Below are positions 1 through 7,999 of a stretch of DNA of 64,000 bases, in pieces. The notes under the pieces were generated by a model. It ran no database searches, was not told the origin of the DNA, and was given only the letters and a program-made list of their open reading frames with translations. Numbering within the stretch: position 1 is the stretch's first letter; each line of letters begins with the position of its first letter. Source of the stretch: Lysobacterales bacterium (GTDB lineage: Bacteria > Pseudomonadota > Gammaproteobacteria > Xanthomonadales > Xanthomonadaceae); contig JAEKKX010000020.1 in assembly GCA_019510125.1 (NCBI GenBank), positions 19,210-83,209 on the forward strand. Direction: 5' to 3'. A program made the position numbers and the translations under genes.

Positions 1-644
1 CTGCGCGCGTGGGCGCGGAAGCCGGCGTCGTGCGCCGGTATGCGCAGCGGATCGCGCGCGGCGTCGAGTGCGCTGTCCAGCGACGGGTAGAGCGTCGCGA
101 GCGCCCGGGACAGCGCGTCCTGCGTCTCCAGCAGCGCGTCGAAGTCCAGTTCCTCGGCGGCGACGGTCGCCAGCGCATCGCGGGCGCGCAGCAGGCCGGA
201 GAGCAGCCGGTCGACGTCGTCGCGCCCCGCTTCGGCCGCCCGCGCCGGGTAGCGCCAGCCGGCGTCCAGCATCGACCAGGCGACATCGGCCACCGGCCGG
301 CGGATCCGCAGCACGCGCAGTCCCTCGGTGCGCGCCAGCCAGTGCGCGCACACGAACGGCTGCACCACGTCCTTGTAGGCGCGGCCGCGCACGGCGACGA
401 CATCGTCGAGGAAGCGCAGCCAGACCTCGAAGCGGACGCGGTCCTCCGCGGTGACATAGCGATCGTCGTCGTCGTCGCGCGCGCGCATCCGCCAGCGACC
501 GGCATTGAGGACCTCGCCGGCGCTGGTCCAGGCCGGCGCGGCCAGCGACAGCGCGGCGCGCGCCGTTTCGTGGACGTGCGTCGACAGCGAGCGCGGCAGC
601 GCGATCACGAACAGCGACGGCGGCGCTTCCGCAACGGGCGTCAT
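1..644 (-). CDS. Sulfotransferase-like protein, cut by window edge
   Basis: An open reading frame runs from an ATG at 644 leftwards off the window, giving 214 codons without a stop. Residues about 12-23 (VIALPRSLSTHV) resemble the PRSxxT loop by which sulfotransferases grip the 5' phosphosulfate of PAPS. A later RIRRPVADV stretch resembles the second PAPS-binding segment. The ATG overlaps the stop of the TPR gene upstream in an ATGA arrangement, so the two are translationally coupled. The likely role is transfer of sulfate, or a related P-loop chemistry, to a sugar or protein handled by the neighbouring TPR protein. The acceptor is unknown. Because the C-terminal half lies outside the window, the family call rests on the N-terminal motif and the context. 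Confidence 0.62.
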   Translation of the reverse strand, partial: MTPVAEAPPSLFVIALPRSLSTHVHETARAALSLAAPAWTSAGEVLNAGRWRMRARDDDDDRYVTAEDRVRFEVWLRFLDDVVAVRGRAYKDVVQPFVCAHWLARTEGLRVLRIRRPVADVAWSMLDAGWRYPARAAEAGRDDVDRLLSGLLRARDALATVAAEELDFDALLETQDALSRALATLYPSLDSALDAARDPLRIPAHDAGFRAHAR

Positions 645-2164
645 GCGCCGGCCGCGAGGCGCTCGGCGACGCTGCGCGCGAGATCGTGGCGGACCGCGGC
701 CAGCGGCGCCCCCCAGTCGCCGCGGATCGACTGGCGGTACAGCCGCATCGACGGATACCACGGGGTGTCGTCGCGTCCGACGCCCCAGCGCCAGTCGCAG
801 GGCGTCGACAGCAGCGTCCAGACCGGATGGCCCAGCGCGCCGCACAGATGCGCCATCGCGGTGTCCACGGTCACCACCAGGTCCAGCGCGCGGACGATCG
901 CCGCGGTCTGCGCGAAATCGCCGAGCACCGGCGACAGATCGACCAGCGGCCACGACTGCGCGCGCGCCGCCGCGGCCGCGGCCTCGCCGAACTGCAGGCT
1001 GTACAGCGCGACCCCGGGGATGTCCGACAGCGCCTCGAACGCGGCCAGCGGGCAGTCCCGCCGGGCGGCGGCGGGATGGTCGGGGCGGCTGGCGTGGACC
1101 AGGCCGACCCGGAGCCGTCCGTCCGCGGCCGCCAGCAGCGATGCGCACGCCGCGGAGCGTTCCGGCGACGCCGTGAGATACGGCGCCGGCGGAATGTCCC
1201 GGCGCGTGCGGCGCAGCGCGTGCGGCAGGCTCATCAGCGGGATCTGCAGGTCGAATCCGCGCGGCGTCTCGCCTTCGTCGAAGAAGCGCTCGACCACGCC
1301 CGGCGTTTCCAGCAGCGGGCGCAGCGTGCGCGGCGTCTGCAGCCAGATCCGGCCGCCCGCGGCGGCGATGTCCGGCAGCCACCGGCAGCACTGCAACTGG
1401 TCGCCGAGGCCCTGTTCCAGCCACACCATCACGATCCGCCCGTCGAGCGGTTCGCCGTCCCACACCGGGGCCTCGGTGCCCGGATGGCGCGGCACGCGGC
1501 CGCCCTCGCCGAAGCGCCAGGCGTAGCCCGCCCAGCCCTCCGCGAACCGGCCGGCCTGCAGTTGGGCCTCGGCCAGTGCGATCCGCGCCTGCGCATCGTC
1601 CGGCGCGCGATCGACGGTCTCCTGCAGCAGCGCGATCGCGGCGGACGGATCGCCGCGGTCGCGCAGGCAGCGCGCCAGGTTCAGGCGCGCGGGCCGGCTG
1701 TGCGGATCGGCGGCGAGGGCCCGTGCGAACAGGGTTTCGGCCTGCGCCGGATCGTCCGGTTCCAGCAGCCCGCCGAGGCGATTGAGCGCCGCCGGCCAGT
1801 CCGGCCGCAGGGCGACGGCGCGCTGCGCCGCCGGAATCGCGGCGTCGCGACGTCCGCCGCGCGACCACAGGCCGGCGAGCCGGTACCACGCTTCGGCGGC
1901 CGAGGGCGTGTCCGCGACGTACGCCGTCACCTGTTCGATCGCCTTGCCGATCGCGCCCTGGGCCTCGTGCAGATCGACCAGCGCGGAGGCCAGCGGCCAG
2001 TGGTCGGGATGCCGCCGCAGGCACGGCTGCAGCACGGCGACGGCGGCGTCGAAGCGCCGCTCGCGCGCGAGGCGGGCGGCCTGGGCGAGGACGGCGTCGG
2101 CCGAGCCGTCGCAGGCCGCGGACGGCGGGTCGATGGCGGGCGCGGGCGGAAGGCGGGCGCTCAT
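641..2164 (-). CDS. TPR protein with heptosyltransferase-like C-terminal domain
   Basis: The protein has 507 residues from the ATG at 2164. The first half is a series of tetratricopeptide repeats (A-x-x-x-Y/W-x-x-L type helices to about residue 210). The second half resembles the GT9/heptosyltransferase-like domain often attached to TPRs, with VGLVHASRPDH, a VTVDTAMAHL nucleotide-sugar-type loop and a C-terminal DWRWG...PWYPSMRL segment. A GTG at 2191 would add nine residues but sits directly against the hairpin at 2195-2222, so the ATG is preferred. It overlaps the downstream sulfotransferase-like gene (ATGA). Proteins of this kind often modify or organise a peptide or glycan substrate. The exact reaction cannot be read from the sequence. 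Confidence 0.75.
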   Translation of the reverse strand: MSARLPPAPAIDPPSAACDGSADAVLAQAARLARERRFDAAVAVLQPCLRRHPDHWPLASALVDLHEAQGAIGKAIEQVTAYVADTPSAAEAWYRLAGLWSRGGRRDAAIPAAQRAVALRPDWPAALNRLGGLLEPDDPAQAETLFARALAADPHSRPARLNLARCLRDRGDPSAAIALLQETVDRAPDDAQARIALAEAQLQAGRFAEGWAGYAWRFGEGGRVPRHPGTEAPVWDGEPLDGRIVMVWLEQGLGDQLQCCRWLPDIAAAGGRIWLQTPRTLRPLLETPGVVERFFDEGETPRGFDLQIPLMSLPHALRRTRRDIPPAPYLTASPERSAACASLLAAADGRLRVGLVHASRPDHPAAARRDCPLAAFEALSDIPGVALYSLQFGEAAAAAARAQSWPLVDLSPVLGDFAQTAAIVRALDLVVTVDTAMAHLCGALGHPVWTLLSTPCDWRWGVGRDDTPWYPSMRLYRQSIRGDWGAPLAAVRHDLARSVAERLAAGA

Positions 2165-2194
2165 GCGGGCGAGGCCGCCGCATCCGTGCACGGG

Positions 2195-2222
2195 GGAACG
2201 GTCGGCGGGCGCCGACCGTTCC
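2195..2222. terminator. Perfect 12-bp stem hairpin between small gene and TPR gene
   Basis: GGAACGGTCGGC and its exact complement flank a four-base GGGC loop. There is no T-run on either strand. It lies between the stop of the 104-residue gene (2250) and the start of the TPR gene (2164), so it could be a partial terminator or mRNA-stabilising hairpin that gives more transcript for the first gene than for the enzymes. Confidence 0.5.
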
Positions 2223-2249
2223 GGGTCCGCGGCGAATGCGGACGTGCGC

Positions 2250-2564
2250 TTACTTCTGCTGCGTGTAGACGAAGGTCTCCGGACGGTTCGGGCCGGCCGG
2301 GAAGGCCATCCAGAACGTCACCAGCGCGCTGTCGTCCTCGACCATGACCGGCTGCGCCTGGTACGAATGGTTCACGTAGCCCAGCGACACCTTGTACGGC
2401 CCGCTGCCGGTCGCTGCCGCGTCGACGCTGTGGTACTGGCCTGCCGCGACCTTGCCGGTGAGCGTGCTGCTGGAGCCGGTGATGCTGTAGGAGATGTCGC
2501 GGAAGTTGAATTCCACGAGGCCGTTGGCCGTGACCTGACCGTCCGCGATCGAATTGATGATCAT
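2250..2564 (-). CDS. Small protein of unknown family (104 aa)
   Basis: The ATG at 2564 has a good ribosome-binding site (AGGGAAGGA, eight bases upstream) and the gene ends in TAA, unusual among these neighbours. The protein is rich in short alternating hydrophobic/polar stretches typical of beta strands, with no signal peptide, no transmembrane segment and no cysteine. I do not recognise the family. It has its own long upstream region with a good -10 and inverted repeats. A 12-bp hairpin separates it from the TPR and sulfotransferase-like genes, a layout expected if a small product is needed in excess over enzymes acting on it. That link is inference. Confidence 0.72.
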   Translation of the reverse strand: MIINSIADGQVTANGLVEFNFRDISYSITGSSSTLTGKVAAGQYHSVDAAATGSGPYKVSLGYVNHSYQAQPVMVEDDSALVTFWMAFPAGPNRPETFVYTQQK

Positions 2565-2596
2565 GCGATGTCCTTCCCTGTTGATCCGGGTCCGAT

Positions 2597-2706
2597 GAAT
2601 TCCCGAGGACGCGACCCGGGCGCGTCCGGGTCCGATCATACCCCCGGCGATCGTTCGGGCGGGCAATGCACGACCTGACAGGATTGACAGGTTTTCTCGG
2701 GAATTC
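2597..2706 (-). promoter_or_regulatory. Promoter/operator region of the small-protein operon
   Basis: On the minus strand a -10 box TATGAT (plus-strand 2635-2640) sits about 70 bases before the 2564 start; no convincing -35 is seen. It is bracketed by a perfect 11-bp inverted repeat, GAATTCCCGAG at 2597-2607 and CTCGGGAATTC at 2696-2706. An 11-bp direct repeat CCGGGTCCGAT occurs at 2586-2596 and 2626-2636, forty bases apart. A TGACAGG direct repeat lies at about 2676-2691. These are plausible regulator sites; which protein binds is unknown. Confidence 0.4.
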
Positions 2707-2808
2707 CGCGATTCCGGCGCCGCGCCGCCGTCGCTGCGGGTGCGCAAGGCGCAGCGAAGCCGCGTTGGCACTACACTCCGCTTCCTCCCTGCACGCGAGC
2801 ATGCCGCC

Positions 2809-3732
2809 ATGAATCCACAGACGCCTGCGCCCGTCGGCGCGCCGGGACGCCCCTGGGGCGAAGCCGACATCGCCGCATGGCGCGCATCGCGCACGCTGCG
2901 GCGCAGCTACGCGGCCGAGGTCGTCGCCGCCATCGATCGCCTGCGCGACCGCTTCGAGATCGCGCAGTACGGCGAACTGGACTACGCCCCCGACGGACGC
3001 TATCCGCTGTTCGCCGTGCGCAGCCGGGGCTGGGACGACGCGCTGCCGCACGTGCTGGTCACCGGGGGCGTGCACGGCTACGAGACCAGCGGCGTGCACG
3101 GCGCGCTGCGTTTCCTCGATCGCCACGCGGAGGCGTACGCGGGCCGCGCGAACCTGCTGGTCGCACCCTGCGTGAGCCCGTGGGCGTACGAACGGATCCA
3201 GCGCTGGAACCCGTTCGCGGTCGATCCCAACCGGTCGTTCCGCGAGGACAGTCCCGCGCAGGAATCGGCGGCGCTGATGCGCCTGGTCGCGCCGTGGCGC
3301 GCGCGCTTCGCGATGCACATCGACCTGCACGAGACCACCGATTCGGACGAGTCCGAATTCCGGCCCGCGCTGGCCGCGCGCGACGGCAAGCCGTTCGAGC
3401 CGGGCGAGATCCCCGACGGCTTCTACCTGGTCGACGACACCGAGGCCCCGACGCCCGACTTCCAGGCCGCGATCATCGCCGCGGTCGCGCAGGTCACCCA
3501 CATCGCGCCGGCCGACGCGCACGGCGAGATCATCGGTTCGCCGGTGGTCGCCCCGGGCGTCATCCGCTATCCGCTGCGCGCGCTCGGCCTGTGCGCCGGC
3601 GTCACCGACGCGCCGTTCAGGACCACCACCGAGGTCTATCCCGACAGCCCCCGCGCCACCCCCGAGCAGTGCGACGCCGCCCAGGCCGCCGCCGTGCGCG
3701 CGGCGATCGACTTCGTGCTGGCGCGGCCGTGA
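2809..3732 (+). CDS. M14-family zinc metallocarboxypeptidase
   Basis: This 307-residue protein carries the zinc-binding H-x-x-E signature in GGVHGYETSG and a third ligand in the HIDLHETTDSDE region. A late TTTEVYPD segment fits the catalytic glutamate of M14 carboxypeptidases. There is no signal peptide, so it probably acts in the cytoplasm on small peptides or an acylated amino acid, as in the succinylglutamate desuccinylase/aspartoacylase branch. The start at 2809 follows a TACACT -10-like box at 2772-2777 and gives a family-like N-terminus; an upstream in-frame start at 2740 lies before that box. The gene stands alone between oppositely oriented and unrelated genes. Confidence 0.82.
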   Translation: MNPQTPAPVGAPGRPWGEADIAAWRASRTLRRSYAAEVVAAIDRLRDRFEIAQYGELDYAPDGRYPLFAVRSRGWDDALPHVLVTGGVHGYETSGVHGALRFLDRHAEAYAGRANLLVAPCVSPWAYERIQRWNPFAVDPNRSFREDSPAQESAALMRLVAPWRARFAMHIDLHETTDSDESEFRPALAARDGKPFEPGEIPDGFYLVDDTEAPTPDFQAAIIAAVAQVTHIAPADAHGEIIGSPVVAPGVIRYPLRALGLCAGVTDAPFRTTTEVYPDSPRATPEQCDAAQAAAVRAAIDFVLARP

Positions 3733-3787
3733 ACGCGCTTCCGCGCGCGTCGTTTTCCGCTCGAGGCACACGCTAGACTCCGGGGCC

Positions 3788-4516
3788 ATGCGCGGTCTGG
3801 ATTTCTCGTCCTGGCAAACCCTGCTCTCCACGCTTGCGGGCCTGGTGCTGATCACGCTCGTGGGCGTGGGCATCCGGCTGCTGGTGATGCAGCGCATACA
3901 GGAACGCAGGCAGCGGGAAAACCGCCAGATCAACGAACGGCTGCGCACGCTGATCGCGGCCTACAAGACCCTCGGCGGCTCCTTCACCGGAGACCTCGCG
4001 GTGGATCCGACCCACCTGCGCGAGCTGCGGGGCAGGATGGGGGCGGGCGCGGAAGGCGTCGATCCGAAGCCGGCGGATTCGCCGGGTTCGGACCGCTCCC
4101 GGCGCATGCGCGATGCCGTCGAGGCGGCGCTGTCCGACATCCTGCTGCTCGGCACCGAAGCGCAGGTCAGGCTGGCCGCGCAGGCGGCCCGGGAACTCGT
4201 CGCCGGCCGTCCCGTGCACACGCACGATCTCGTGGTGTCGCTGCGCGACTTCATCCGCATGGCGCTCGATCTCGATCCGGTGCCCGCGGACGTCGTGCTG
4301 CCGCCGCAGGGGCCGACCCGTCCCGCGCAGGCCGGCGGCGCGGGACGCGGGCGAGGCGACCGCGGCGAGTCCGGTGGCGGCGGCAAGGGCGATGCGGGCG
4401 GCAGCGGGGCGGGCGGCGGCATGGGCGTCGGCGGCATGGGCGGTGTCGGCGTCGGCGCGGGCATCGGCCTGGGCGGACTGCGCGGCGACGACGATCCCGA
4501 TGCGCAACCGCGCTGA
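3788..4516 (+). CDS. Membrane-anchored protein with glycine-rich tail, function unknown
   Basis: The 242-residue product has one N-terminal transmembrane helix (about residues 10-35), a basic helical stretch (about 37-60) likely to form a coiled coil in the cytoplasm, a central helical domain, and a C-terminal third rich in Gly with repeated MGVG/GVGVG motifs from about residue 180. A -10-like TAGACT lies at 3774-3779, leaving a very short leader. I do not recognise a named family. The Gly-rich tail looks flexible and low-complexity. The gene follows the M14 peptidase by 55 bases, but no functional link is evident. Confidence 0.7.
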   Translation: MRGLDFSSWQTLLSTLAGLVLITLVGVGIRLLVMQRIQERRQRENRQINERLRTLIAAYKTLGGSFTGDLAVDPTHLRELRGRMGAGAEGVDPKPADSPGSDRSRRMRDAVEAALSDILLLGTEAQVRLAAQAARELVAGRPVHTHDLVVSLRDFIRMALDLDPVPADVVLPPQGPTRPAQAGGAGRGRGDRGESGGGGKGDAGGSGAGGGMGVGGMGGVGVGAGIGLGGLRGDDDPDAQPR

Positions 4517-4674
4517 CGCTCGCCACGCCGCTGTCCACGACGGCCGGAGCCGCCGCCGCATCGAAGCCGTGACCCCGTGCCTTGACCGCACGCGGTCCCG
4601 GTCTTAGCGTCCGCGATGGGGCCCGCCGGTCCCGCACGACACCCTCCAGGAAGATCCTTCGCTCAGGAGAGCCC

Positions 4675-5400
4675 ATGCGCGTCGAGCGCCGTTTCTTTCC
4701 GGACAGGACGCGGATCCTGTTCTTCGACCTCGAGTACTACGTGCCGCCGGAAGACCGCGCCCGGCCCACCCCCAGCGGCATGCGGTTCTCGCCGCACCTG
4801 CCGTCGCACCGGCTGCTCGGCGGCGCCTTCCTCACCTATCTGCCGATGCTCGACCGGGTCGCGTCGCGGCAGGCGTTCTGGGCGTGGTCGCACGCGGACG
4901 AAGCGACGATGCTCCGGGGGATCTGCGCGCACTTGCAGGCGACGTGGAAGCCCTACGCCGACGCGCGCCAGGAGGGGACGCCGATCCTCGCCGGCATCGG
5001 CATCGGCCACAGCGACGTGCCCTGCCTGGCGACGCGGATCGCGCAGCACGGGGTGATGGATCCGGTGCAGGCGCACGATCTGCTCTACGGCTGCCGCCAG
5101 CTCGACCTGGGCGTGGCCAGCTTCGGCCAGTTCGCGCTCAACCACCCATACTTCGCCTATCCCAAGACCAAGCGCCAGCTCTACGAGAAATACGTCGACG
5201 GCAAGCGGATCGATCCCGGGCGCGCGGTCTGGGACCTGTACGACCGCGGCGACCATGCCGCGATCGAGGCGCGCTGCGGCGAGGAGGTCGAGGACGCGCT
5301 GGCGATCTACCGGGCGATGTGCGAGGCCAAGCATCGCAACGACGCCGGGCTCAAGCGGCTGAAGCAGCTCCGTCGACGCCTGGCGCCGGTCGCGTCCTGA
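4675..5400 (+). CDS. Putative 3'-5' exonuclease-like (RNase H-fold) protein
   Basis: The ATG at 4675 is preceded by AGGAG and gives 241 residues. The N-terminus RILFFDLEYYVPPEDR has the D-x-E pair expected of motif I in DEDD exonucleases. A later GIGIGHSDVPCL fits the second acidic motif, and CGEEVEDALAIY could supply the last. The layout resembles the predicted exonucleases related to the PolB proofreading domain. There is no signal peptide. An alternative start at 4582 would add residues that look non-coding. The nuclease call comes from motif spacing only, and the family could be a degenerate member. Confidence 0.55.
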   Translation: MRVERRFFPDRTRILFFDLEYYVPPEDRARPTPSGMRFSPHLPSHRLLGGAFLTYLPMLDRVASRQAFWAWSHADEATMLRGICAHLQATWKPYADARQEGTPILAGIGIGHSDVPCLATRIAQHGVMDPVQAHDLLYGCRQLDLGVASFGQFALNHPYFAYPKTKRQLYEKYVDGKRIDPGRAVWDLYDRGDHAAIEARCGEEVEDALAIYRAMCEAKHRNDAGLKRLKQLRRRLAPVAS

Positions 5401-5635
5401 GCGTCCGTCCGGCCGTCCCGGGGGTGCCCGCGGCGACGGCGCGCGCCGCCCCGGGCACGGTACCGGGGCTGCCGCGCCCGGCCCGATGTGGCACACTGCC
5501 GCGAAGCCCGAGACGCGCGGGGGACACGCCGCGTCGCGGGCAAACAGCAAGACGGGACGGTCCACGGACGGGTGTCGCCGATGACGCGACCCGTCCTTCG
5601 CCATGGCCGAAATCACAGCATCCGGGGGGAACGAC

Positions 5636-7297
5636 ATGAGCGGTAGTTCGATGATGACGCGTCTGCAGCGACTGGCGCGGTTGGCCGCGCAGTGCGAGGC
5701 CACGGGACAGAGCGCGCAGGAGGCGATCGAACAGGACGGCCTGCGCGATGCCGGCCGGCGCCGGTTCGCGAAGGGCGCGATGGCCGGCGCGGTGGCCGCC
5801 GCGACCGGCGCGGGCCTGGCCAGCCCGATGGCCATGGCCGGCGCCGCCAAACTGCGCAAGGCGCTGGTCGGCGGCAGCGGCGGCGTGGCCGTGGTCGGCG
5901 CCGGCCTGGCGGGCCTGAGCTGCGCCTTCGAGCTCGCCCGCAACGGCGTCGCCGCGAGCGTCTACGAGGCCTCGGGCCGCGTCGGCGGCCGCTGCTTCAG
6001 CCTGCGCGGCGTGTTCCCCGGCCAGGTCGCCGAACGCGGCGCCGAATTCATCGGCGGTTCGCACCACACCATGCTCGGCTACGCCCGCATGTTCGGCCTG
6101 CAGCTCGAGGATTTCTCGATGCTGCCCGGCAGCACCTACTACCATTTCGACGGCCGCCGCTATTCCGATGCGGACGTGGTCGAGGAGTTCCGCGGCTTCG
6201 TCGCCGCGATGCGCGACGACCTGGCCCTGATCGGCACGCCCAGCGCCGGCCGCTACAGCGTCGCCGACGAAACCTTCGACCTGATGAGCCTCGACGACTA
6301 CATGACCCTCAACGGCGCGGGCGGGCTGCTGCGCAAGGTCGTCGGCGCCGCCTACGCGGCCGAGTACGGGGCCGGGATCGACGAGCTGAGCGCGATCGGC
6401 TTCCTGCGTTTCCTGCACGGCGACAAGCGCGGCAAGTTCGCGCAGATCGGCGCGTTCGGCGGCGACGGCTTCCACGTCGTCGACGGCAACGACCGCATCG
6501 CCACCGAACTGGCCGCGCGCCTGCCCACGCCGGTGCAGACCGGACATCGCCTGGTCGCCGCGAGCAAGCTCGCCGGCGGGCGCGTGCGCCTGACCTTCGA
6601 CGTCAACGGCCGCGCGGTGCAGCGCGACCACGACGTGGTGGTGTTCGCGATGCCGTTCGGCGTGCTGCGCGACGTGCAGCTCGACGCCAGCCTGGAACTG
6701 CCGGGCTGGAAGCGCTTCGCGATCGAGCAGTCGGCGATGGGCGACAGCGCCAAGCTGATGGTCGGCTTCAAGCAGCCGTACTGGTACGTCCAGCACGGCA
6801 CCAACGGCACCGTCTACAGCGACCGCTCCCGCGTGCAGGCCACCTGGGAGACCAATCCGTACAACGGCGACGACAAGCGCGCGGTGCTCACCAGCCTCAT
6901 CGGCGGTGCGGCGGCGCGCACGTTCGACCCGCGCAACGTCCGCGGCGAAACCACCCAGTTCCTCACCGAACTGGAGTCCGCGCTGCCGGGCGCGAAGCAG
7001 ATGGCCCTGCGCAGCGCCAGCGGCGACGTGGTGTCGTTCGCGCAGCACTGGTCGAGCAACCCGTACAGCAAGGGCGCCTACACCTGCCCGCGCCCGGGCT
7101 ATTTCACGATGATCGCCCACAACGAGGCCAAGCCCGTGGGCAACGTGCTGTTCGCCGGCGACCACACCAGCAGCTTCTACGAGTGGCAGGGCTTCATGGA
7201 GGGCGCCGCGCTCTCCGGCCTGCGCGCCGCCGGCGAGGCCCTGGCGCTGTCGCGGCAGCAGAGCCTGCTGACCCGCGCGATGCGGGCGATGGCCTGA
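5636..7297 (+). CDS. Flavin monoamine oxidase family protein with Tat-like signal
   Basis: This 553-residue FAD enzyme has the dinucleotide-binding motif VVGAGLAGLSCAFEL at about residue 86, followed by ASGRVGGRCFS and, near the end, the typical GNVLFAGDHTS and WQGFMEGAALSGLRAA segments. These are diagnostic of the monoamine oxidase/amino-acid oxidase family. A GRRRFAKGAMAGAV stretch at about residues 38-52 with a hydrophobic run ending in AMA suggests Tat export after an unusually long n-region. The ATG at 5636 has a GGGGGG-AA ribosome site; an ATG at 5603 is in frame but less well placed. It likely oxidises an amine or aromatic amino acid in the periplasm. Confidence 0.85.
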   Translation: MSGSSMMTRLQRLARLAAQCEATGQSAQEAIEQDGLRDAGRRRFAKGAMAGAVAAATGAGLASPMAMAGAAKLRKALVGGSGGVAVVGAGLAGLSCAFELARNGVAASVYEASGRVGGRCFSLRGVFPGQVAERGAEFIGGSHHTMLGYARMFGLQLEDFSMLPGSTYYHFDGRRYSDADVVEEFRGFVAAMRDDLALIGTPSAGRYSVADETFDLMSLDDYMTLNGAGGLLRKVVGAAYAAEYGAGIDELSAIGFLRFLHGDKRGKFAQIGAFGGDGFHVVDGNDRIATELAARLPTPVQTGHRLVAASKLAGGRVRLTFDVNGRAVQRDHDVVVFAMPFGVLRDVQLDASLELPGWKRFAIEQSAMGDSAKLMVGFKQPYWYVQHGTNGTVYSDRSRVQATWETNPYNGDDKRAVLTSLIGGAAARTFDPRNVRGETTQFLTELESALPGAKQMALRSASGDVVSFAQHWSSNPYSKGAYTCPRPGYFTMIAHNEAKPVGNVLFAGDHTSSFYEWQGFMEGAALSGLRAAGEALALSRQQSLLTRAMRAMA

Positions 7298-7363
7298 CCG
7301 CCACGTGCCACGGCGCCGGCCCATGCCGGCTGGCGCCGATGGCCGTTCTGGCGGGAGCGGAGG

Positions 7364-7912
7364 ATGCGCGGAACGTACGAGGATCGCGACGCGCTGCTGT
7401 CGCGGTTGATCGATCACTACCGCGACGTCGGCTGGTGGATCGAACGGCCGGCGATCGCAGGCGTCGATCTGCGTCTGCGTCGTGATGCGAAGGTGTTGCT
7501 GCTGGCGTGTGCGGATCCGCATGCGCCCGCCACGCGCGAGACGGTCGATGCGCTCCGGCGGTCGCTCGTCGAAGAAGCCGTGGACGGCGCACTGCTGGTT
7601 GCGCCTGCTGGCCTCGAGGCAGTCGCCCTCGATGCAGCGCAAGGCGTGGAAGCGCTGCGCGTGCTTGATCGGGACGCACTGCAGGGCCTGCTGGGCGATG
7701 ACACCGTCCTGACGCTTCCGGTATCGGCGCCCGGTGCGATCACGCCCCCGGCGTACGCGATCCAGGGCCGGCGCAGGACGACCGGACTCGACTGGCTGTT
7801 CCGCGCGATCGCCGTGCTGTGCGCGGTCGGGTTCCTGCTTGTCCTGCTTTCCCGCACCTCCGGGACTGCGGACGAACCGCCGCCTGATCCCGTGTCCGCC
7901 TCGAAGCGATAG
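7364..7912 (+). CDS. Membrane protein with degenerate Mrr-like nuclease-fold domain
   Basis: The 182-residue product has an N-terminal alpha/beta domain (about 1-115). Its pattern (WWIERPAIAGVDLRLRRDAK, then VLLLACAD, then ALLVAPAG and ALRVLDRDALQGLL) follows the layout of Mrr/restriction-endonuclease-like domains. The usual QxK catalytic element is not evident, so it may be inactive. A single transmembrane helix follows at about residues 146-164 with a short polar tail. The domain would therefore be cytoplasmic and tethered to the inner membrane. The fold assignment is inference from spacing. A hairpin-like inverted repeat (7311-7317 with 7332-7338) separates it from the amine oxidase. Confidence 0.6.
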   Translation: MRGTYEDRDALLSRLIDHYRDVGWWIERPAIAGVDLRLRRDAKVLLLACADPHAPATRETVDALRRSLVEEAVDGALLVAPAGLEAVALDAAQGVEALRVLDRDALQGLLGDDTVLTLPVSAPGAITPPAYAIQGRRRTTGLDWLFRAIAVLCAVGFLLVLLSRTSGTADEPPPDPVSASKR

Positions 7913-7935
7913 CCCACGTCGATCCGACGGACGGG

Positions 7936-7965
7936 TTGGGGCGTTGCGGCGCCTTGTCCTACACT
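7936..7965 (+). promoter_or_regulatory. Sigma-70-like promoter for the 8000-8731 lipoprotein
   Basis: A -35-like TTGGGG (7936-7941) and a -10-like TACACT (7960-7965) are separated by 18 bases, with the gene start 35 bases further on. TACACT also occurs upstream of the M14 peptidase gene (2772-2777). Confidence 0.45.
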
Positions 7966-7999
7966 GCGGCGACATCGCAGGGGGCGGTGTGGAGAAGGC

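Noticed and set aside
2165..2191. GTG start at 2191 for the TPR gene
   Set aside because: It sits directly against the 12-bp hairpin and adds nine residues outside the TPR pattern. The ATG at 2164 is cleaner.
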